Shown: positions 5,746 through 9,471 of the stretch, one piece after another
How the letters are laid out: every line of letters starts with the position of its first letter
Numbering within the stretch: position 1 is the first letter of the stretch
Assembly: GCA_005888695.1 (NCBI GenBank)
Contig: VBBH01000122.1
Location: forward strand, 1 to 9,471
Reading direction: 5' to 3'
Length of the DNA: 9,471 nt
From: Candidatus Bathyarchaeota archaeon
GTDB taxonomy: Archaea > Thermoproteota > Bathyarchaeia > 40CM-2-53-6
Made by a program: the position numbers and the translations under genes
The notes under the pieces: generated by a model
Database searches by the model: none
What the model was told of the DNA's origin: nothing
What the model saw: the letters and a program-made list of their open reading frames with translations, nothing else

Positions 5746-8545
5746 GTGTTGGTTCCACCTTTTGGCTTTGGGCCTCGCCCCTGCCACTCGACTCTACCTG
5801 ACTTCTGACTACTTCACGAGCCCTATCGAGTGCCTTCCCAACATCTTCTTTTCGTGTTCCACCACCTGTTGCGAAGAAGGGCCTTCCGCCCCCTCCGCCC
5901 CCGATGATCTTTCCTACTTCGGTGACGACCTGTCCTGCGTTTGCTCCTGCCTTCACAGCTTCTTCGCCCGCCGCTGCCACCACTTGTACTCTCTTTGAGA
6001 CCTCGAACAGGACCACCACCATATTCGGATCGGACTCTTTTAGTTGGTTGGCAACAGCAACCAAGTCAGTGTCTTTCCTCTTCGGAATCTTCGCCACGAC
6101 TAATCTTACTGTGCCAATAGATTCAGCCTTCTTCGCAAGCCGGTTGATCCTCGAATCGGCCTGCTTCTCCCGGAACCGCTTGAGTTCCCGCTCTAGATCC
6201 TCCTTCTCCTTCAACAGCTTCTTCACCGTGTCAGGGACGTTGTCTGGACTAATACCTAGTATCTGACTCGTCTCTGACAACAGTGAAGAGTCGCGATGGA
6301 TGTTTTTCAACGCGGGTTCGCCTGCCGTGAATGTGAAGCGTTCTATTCCATCCTGTAACCTTTCCACTTTCTCGATCCGGAGCACCCCTAATTCACCAGT
6401 CGTCTTGCAGTGTGTACCCCCACAAGCCTCTGCGTCCCATCCCTCGATCGTCACAACCCTGATCTTCGACCCTGGAACAGGTCCGCCTTGGTACAGCCGA
6501 AACCCATACTTGGCTTCGGCCTTCTCACGAGCCATCCAAGTTGCTTGAACAGGCAGATTCCTTAGTACGACCTGGTTGGCAGTCTGCTCAATCTTTTCGC
6601 GTTCCTTAGACGTAATCTCGCTGTAATGTGTTACGTCCAGTCGGCTGTGCTCCACTTCCTTTTGGGCTCCCGCCTGCCACACATGCTCTCCTAATACTCT
6701 CCTAGCTGACCCAAGGAGGACGTGGGTAGCAGTGTGATGACGCATGAGGTTCTGTCGTCGCGCCCAATCGATCAATCCCTCCACCGGCTGATCTTTGATC
6801 CCTTCCGGGACGGGTTCGTCCAAGAAGTGGACTATTACACTGTTCGATTTCTGGACGTCAACAATACGAAATGTTCTTTCCCCGATCCTGATCGAGCCAT
6901 GATCAGCGGGTTGTCCTCCGCCTTCGGGGTAGAAGCATGTCTGGTCAAGGACGAGACCGTTATCCCCTACCTTCGCGATCGCCTTGGCTGTGAAACTGGT
7001 TTGGTACGAGTCTTCATAGTACAATGTCCTCGTAGGCATCAGCCCTTTCACTAATCCGGCCAGTTTGTCCGCGTTCTCTGCCTTTGTCTTCTGGGCAGGT
7101 TTTAGGTGTCGCTCCGCAACGAGCGTGAGAAAATTGTCTGGTACTTCCACTTCCACGCCTGCCTTCTCCGCGACTTCCTTCACGATCTCTGGAGACAAAC
7201 CATGGGAATCGTACAACTGGATCAGCGGACCCAAAGGAATCTTGTGCTCGCCCATGCTCGACAGTTCCTTCGAGAGTCGGACGACCATCTCGGAGCCTTT
7301 CGCGATCGTTTCTTGATATTTTCGCAGCTCAACACGTAACGCGTCCAGAATTTCTCCGCGCATCTCGCGGACCGCGGGAAATGTGGTGCCCCAATGCTTT
7401 ACCTGCATCTCGACGATCTCCTCCAGTTTGTTCTCGATCCCGAATTGTCTAGCCAGTCTCGCGGCTCTCCTGATTATTAGTCGTGCCAAGTAGCCCCCTC
7501 CGATATTCGATGGGACAACTCCATCGGCCAAGAGGAAGGACGCCGTTTTCGTATGATCCGCCAATGCAAAAACCGCCTCAAGACTAGTGATTTTTTCCCG
7601 CACCTTCGAGATTTCGAGCCCTGTCTTCTCTGTAATCCATCCGTACGAGGCTTCACGCCCCGCCATCGTTGTGACATCATTGGCTCCCGCCGCAAGACTC
7701 AGCATTCTCGACAGTTCCGTATTGTCCTCAACACCGGTTAAGTTGAAGAGTGTGTCTAGTAGCGAGCCGTAGATTGCATGGAATCCCGTCGGCGAGCCTT
7801 GGGACATCCACGTCCATCTCTCTATACCGTACCCTGTGTCGACTGTTCGTATCTTCATCGGAACAAGGGTCTCATTCTCGACTTTGTATCGCATGAAAAC
7901 AAGCGTCGAAATCTCTAGGCCTGCGACGATCCCTTCAAGATCCGGACCGGCATTACCTCCGCCTGACCAGAAGTGTTCTTTGTAGCTGATCATTTCCGAG
8001 GGTACGCCAAGAACCTCGGTCAGGAGTTTGTGATGATATCGTACACAGTCCTCTTTCCAGTACACTTCGTGGTCTGGATAGTTGAACGCGTGTGCACCTC
8101 CCATTTCGAAGATCGTCAAGTGTCGACCGGCGGTTGGCCCCACATTCTCGATGTCGGTGAATCGTACGGAAGGTTGGCTGACAACCAATGGATTTGCTGG
8201 TGGAGGAACGGTTCCTTCGATCACGTAGGGTTGAAAGTCCATAATGGAGGCGCCTACTAGATAGACGTCGTCCCTCCATCTGGCAACGATTGGATATGGT
8301 CGAATAATAGTGTGATCTCGTTCTTCAAAGTATTCTAGGAATAGTTGTCGCATCTCATGCAGGGTGCAGTTCCGTTTCATCGGTGAATTATCTAGAAACG
8401 TGTAAGGCGAACAAGGGACTTCTCCACAGGTCTCTCGTCCTGGTTTCGCCCAGAACCAACTCTTACACCTCGGACACGGCTGCCTAGTGATTCCTTCTTC
8501 CTTGAAGAAATTCAGTGCGAACTCGTCGGGTGCTATCTCAAACAT
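5735..8545 (-). CDS. alaS: Alanyl-tRNA synthetase, archaeal type
   Basis: A 936-residue class IIc synthetase that charges tRNA-Ala. An archaeal-type Cys4 insertion sits at the N-terminus (C24, C27, C40, C45; CPRCKSWFW to CGEVPC). The class II core follows with RFTDIENVG, FEMGGAHAF and, at about 194-200, SGGGNAG; IRTVDTGYGIERW is at 232-244. The editing domain carries its zinc motif as H604-x3-H608 (HTATH) and C708-x3-H712 (CGGTH), so removal of mischarged Ser or Gly is expected. A coiled coil (about 775-800) links to a C-Ala domain with the glycine-rich GGGGGGRPFFATGGG at 882-896. The ATG at 8545 has AGAGGAT 7 nt upstream. Length and order match the archaeal family and all key residues are present. 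The gene lies 137 bp after P1, an order known from some archaeal stalk operons, and overlaps leuS by 11 bp. Confidence 0.98.
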   Translation of the reverse strand: MFEIAPDEFALNFFKEEGITRQPCPRCKSWFWAKPGRETCGEVPCSPYTFLDNSPMKRNCTLHEMRQLFLEYFEERDHTIIRPYPIVARWRDDVYLVGASIMDFQPYVIEGTVPPPANPLVVSQPSVRFTDIENVGPTAGRHLTIFEMGGAHAFNYPDHEVYWKEDCVRYHHKLLTEVLGVPSEMISYKEHFWSGGGNAGPDLEGIVAGLEISTLVFMRYKVENETLVPMKIRTVDTGYGIERWTWMSQGSPTGFHAIYGSLLDTLFNLTGVEDNTELSRMLSLAAGANDVTTMAGREASYGWITEKTGLEISKVREKITSLEAVFALADHTKTASFLLADGVVPSNIGGGYLARLIIRRAARLARQFGIENKLEEIVEMQVKHWGTTFPAVREMRGEILDALRVELRKYQETIAKGSEMVVRLSKELSSMGEHKIPLGPLIQLYDSHGLSPEIVKEVAEKAGVEVEVPDNFLTLVAERHLKPAQKTKAENADKLAGLVKGLMPTRTLYYEDSYQTSFTAKAIAKVGDNGLVLDQTCFYPEGGGQPADHGSIRIGERTFRIVDVQKSNSVIVHFLDEPVPEGIKDQPVEGLIDWARRQNLMRHHTATHVLLGSARRVLGEHVWQAGAQKEVEHSRLDVTHYSEITSKEREKIEQTANQVVLRNLPVQATWMAREKAEAKYGFRLYQGGPVPGSKIRVVTIEGWDAEACGGTHCKTTGELGVLRIEKVERLQDGIERFTFTAGEPALKNIHRDSSLLSETSQILGISPDNVPDTVKKLLKEKEDLERELKRFREKQADSRINRLAKKAESIGTVRLVVAKIPKRKDTDLVAVANQLKESDPNMVVVLFEVSKRVQVVAAAGEEAVKAGANAGQVVTEVGKIIGGGGGGRPFFATGGGTRKEDVGKALDRAREVVRSQVESSGRGEAQSQKVEPTHAD
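5755..5763 (-). promoter_or_regulatory. Ribosome binding site of leuS, inside the end of alaS
   Basis: The minus strand reads AAAAGGTGG 9 nt before the ATG at 5745, a good match to the archaeal 16S 3' end complement (GGAGGTGAT). It lies in the last codons of alaS. It decides the leuS start in favour of 5745 over the GTG at 5787, and implies that ribosomes finishing alaS reinitiate on leuS. Confidence 0.7.
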
Positions 8546-8552
8546 TTAGCGC

Positions 8553-8559
8553 ATCCTCT
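8553..8559 (-). promoter_or_regulatory. Ribosome binding site of alaS
   Basis: The minus strand reads AGAGGAT 7 nt before the alaS ATG, a usual archaeal Shine-Dalgarno spacing. It lies within a 7-residue mini-frame that starts at 8569 and stops directly before the alaS start codon. Confidence 0.55.
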
Positions 8560-8616
8560 GTTGTTTCATCGACGAATGAAAACAGTAACGGTGGCAGTTG
8601 AGTCTAAGTGTCCCTT

Positions 8617-8625
8617 GATTTTTAG
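8617..8625 (-). promoter_or_regulatory. Weak TATA-like candidate upstream of alaS
   Basis: CTAAAAATC on the minus strand lies in the 137-bp gap between P1 and alaS. If used, it would start transcription near 8592 and leave a leader of about 45 nt. The gap is long for a purely co-transcribed operon, so a separate or additional alaS promoter is plausible. The match is weak and the alternative, read-through from P1, cannot be excluded. No stem with a T-run terminator is visible in the gap. Confidence 0.25.
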
Positions 8626-8682
8626 CAGGACAGGTCATGGAGAAGGATGTGCGAAGCTATCTCGCGTCCCTCCAATCTTGAT

Positions 8683-8997
8683 CTAGCCGAAGAGGGCTCC
8701 GAGCCCTGCTAGTGCTTCTTCTTCCTTCTTCTTGTCGTCTTCCGCCGCCTTCTTCTCTTCCTTCTTACCCTCAGAAGGCCCAGCCGGTGCGGCAACTGCC
8801 GGAGCAGCGGTCATAGTCATCGCAGACTTCAGTGCGTCACTAATGTTTACCTCGGAGAGGGCTGCAACTAGTGCTTTGACTTGTACTTCTTCCACTTTGA
8901 TTCCCGCGGCCGTAACTACTTTCGCAAGATTCTCTTCTGTTATCGGTTTTTCGGCCGAGTGGAGCAACAGTGCACCGTAGACATACTTCATTGCCAT
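8683..8997 (-). CDS. rpl12: Ribosomal stalk protein P1 (archaeal L12)
   Basis: A 104-residue acidic stalk protein that dimerises, binds uL10 and recruits the GTPases EF-1A, EF-2 and aIF5B to the large subunit. The N-terminal helical dimerisation domain (1-60; KYVYGALLLHSA, LAKVVTAAGIKVEEVQ) is followed by an Ala/Pro hinge (about 62-74). A run of Lys and Glu (about 76-94) comes next, then the C-terminal factor-binding peptide LAGLGALFG, which is the archaeal/eukaryotic signature. Length and layout are normal. The ATG at 8997 is preferred over the next ATG at 8991 because GAGGT lies 9 nt before it. It follows uL10 after 61 bp, as expected for the archaeal L11-L1-L10-L12 operon. Confidence 0.97.
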   Translation of the reverse strand: MAMKYVYGALLLHSAEKPITEENLAKVVTAAGIKVEEVQVKALVAALSEVNISDALKSAMTMTAAPAVAAPAGPSEGKKEEKKAAEDDKKKEEEALAGLGALFG

Positions 8998-9006
8998 GAT
9001 TTTTCT

Positions 9007-9013
9007 ACCTCTC
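9007..9013 (-). promoter_or_regulatory. Ribosome binding site of P1
   Basis: The minus strand reads GAGAGGT with its core GAGGT 9 nt upstream of the ATG at 8997. It sets the P1 start. P1 is needed in several copies per uL10, so a strong site of its own fits; that link is inference. Confidence 0.65.
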
Positions 9014-9058
9014 GAATCGTTACCTGTTGATTTTGGATTTTCAAGTCCTCCCTTCCCT

Positions 9059-9471
9059 TTAAGGGTTTCCGGAAGATGGTGCTTCTTGTTTGGGAATTAA
9101 TCGCTCCAAGACGGTTGCGCTAGCAACTGCTCGTCTCAATACGAATTCGATCGTGTCCTTTGTAACGTAGCCTGCCTCGGTCGCTAATGCCATCGCCTGT
9201 CTGAATCCCTTACCGATGATTCTCGGAGCTGATTCTGGTGTGACGTAGCCTGTTTCTATCGACAAGCCCAAGGCATTCGTGATTCCTTGCGCAATGTCCT
9301 TCCGATACGCAGTGAGATCGAACCGTAGATCCTCCGGGCCAAATATCAGTCCATTGTCAAATGCTCTTGTCAGCGTAAGCCCTGCCTCCATCGGCTTGAT
9401 GCCGAGCTTCGAGAGAACACTGGCCATCTTCGGAGTGATCGTGTCACCCTTCGATGCAACAACTGTGTCTT
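9059..9471 (-). CDS. rpl10: Ribosomal protein uL10 (P0/L10), C-terminal part, 5'-truncated by the window edge
   Basis: The frame is open to the right edge, so the visible ATG at 9427 is internal; 14 full codons precede it (DTVVASKGDTITPK). The last 136 or so residues show the family signature KLGIKPMEAGL, then TRAFDNGLIF. Three helical segments follow (about ITNALGLSIETGYV, IIGKGFRQAMALATEAGYV and IEFVLRRAVASATVLERLI), which in archaeal P0 form the spine that docks P1 dimers. uL10 anchors the stalk on 23S rRNA next to L11. The protein ends QEAPSSGNP, without the charged acidic stretch and LFG peptide of many archaeal P0 proteins. Short uL10 without this tail is, as far as I recall, found in thaumarchaeal lineages. 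The P1 gene follows after 61 bp. Confidence 0.95.
   Translation of the reverse strand, partial: DTVVASKGDTITPKMASVLSKLGIKPMEAGLTLTRAFDNGLIFGPEDLRFDLTAYRKDIAQGITNALGLSIETGYVTPESAPRIIGKGFRQAMALATEAGYVTKDTIEFVLRRAVASATVLERLIPKQEAPSSGNP

Noticed and set aside
5597..5998. 133-codon plus-strand open frame across the alaS/leuS junction
   Set aside because: Antisense to two well-identified genes and rich in Cys, Ser and Leu as expected from the reverse strand of coding DNA.
9052..9066. CCCTTTAAGGG inverted repeat at the uL10 stop as a terminator
   Set aside because: The stem is 5 bp with almost no loop and no following T-run in the transcript, and P1 is expected to be co-transcribed.
1..9471. Search for CRISPR arrays, insertion sequences, tRNA or rRNA genes and defence systems
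   Set aside because: No regularly spaced repeats, transposase motifs, tRNA T-loop signatures or defence-protein motifs were seen; the window is nearly filled by translation genes.

Overview
This window reads as a stretch of archaeal chromosome from a translation-gene neighbourhood. The evidence is an archaeal/eukaryotic-type uL10 (P0) with a P1-type stalk protein, an alanyl-tRNA synthetase carrying the archaeal N-terminal Cys4 insertion, an archaeal-type leucyl-tRNA synthetase, a PUA-containing NSUN6-like m5C methyltransferase, a DHH-family phosphoesterase, and Shine-Dalgarno sites of the archaeal GAGGT/AGGTGG kind. The uL10 seems to stop right after its P1-binding helices and lacks an acidic tail. 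That would fit a TACK lineage (Thaumarchaeota or Bathyarchaeota-like) better than a euryarchaeon or Sulfolobus-type crenarchaeon. This placement is an inference.

Layout, right to left along the minus strand: the 3' part of rpl10 (cut by the right edge), rpl12/P1, alaS and leuS all lie on the minus strand. Gaps are 61 bp (rpl10 to P1) and 137 bp (P1 to alaS), and alaS overlaps leuS by 11 bp. The order uL10-P1-AlaRS resembles the known archaeal L11-L1-L10-L12(-alaS) arrangement. LeuRS appears to be an added, translationally coupled member.

In the middle, two small plus-strand genes (2073-2273 and 2451-2759) encode Cys-bearing proteins I cannot name. The second converges on leuS with only 10 bp between the stop codons. 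The first is divergent from a minus-strand pair at the left: the NSUN6-like RNA methyltransferase (about 2007-838), followed 96 bp later by a DHH phosphoesterase that runs off the left edge. One AT-rich element at 2019-2028 is the only TATA-like candidate in the 65-bp divergent gap and may serve both directions.

Functionally this is ordinary core translation machinery: a ribosomal stalk (P0/P1) that recruits GTPase factors, two editing-capable aminoacyl-tRNA synthetases, and a probable tRNA methyltransferase. I see no mobile element, CRISPR array, tRNA, rRNA or defence-like system. The points worth a second look are the altered DHH active-site motifs, the tail-less uL10, the two small unknown proteins, and the uncertain start and shared promoter of the methyltransferase.
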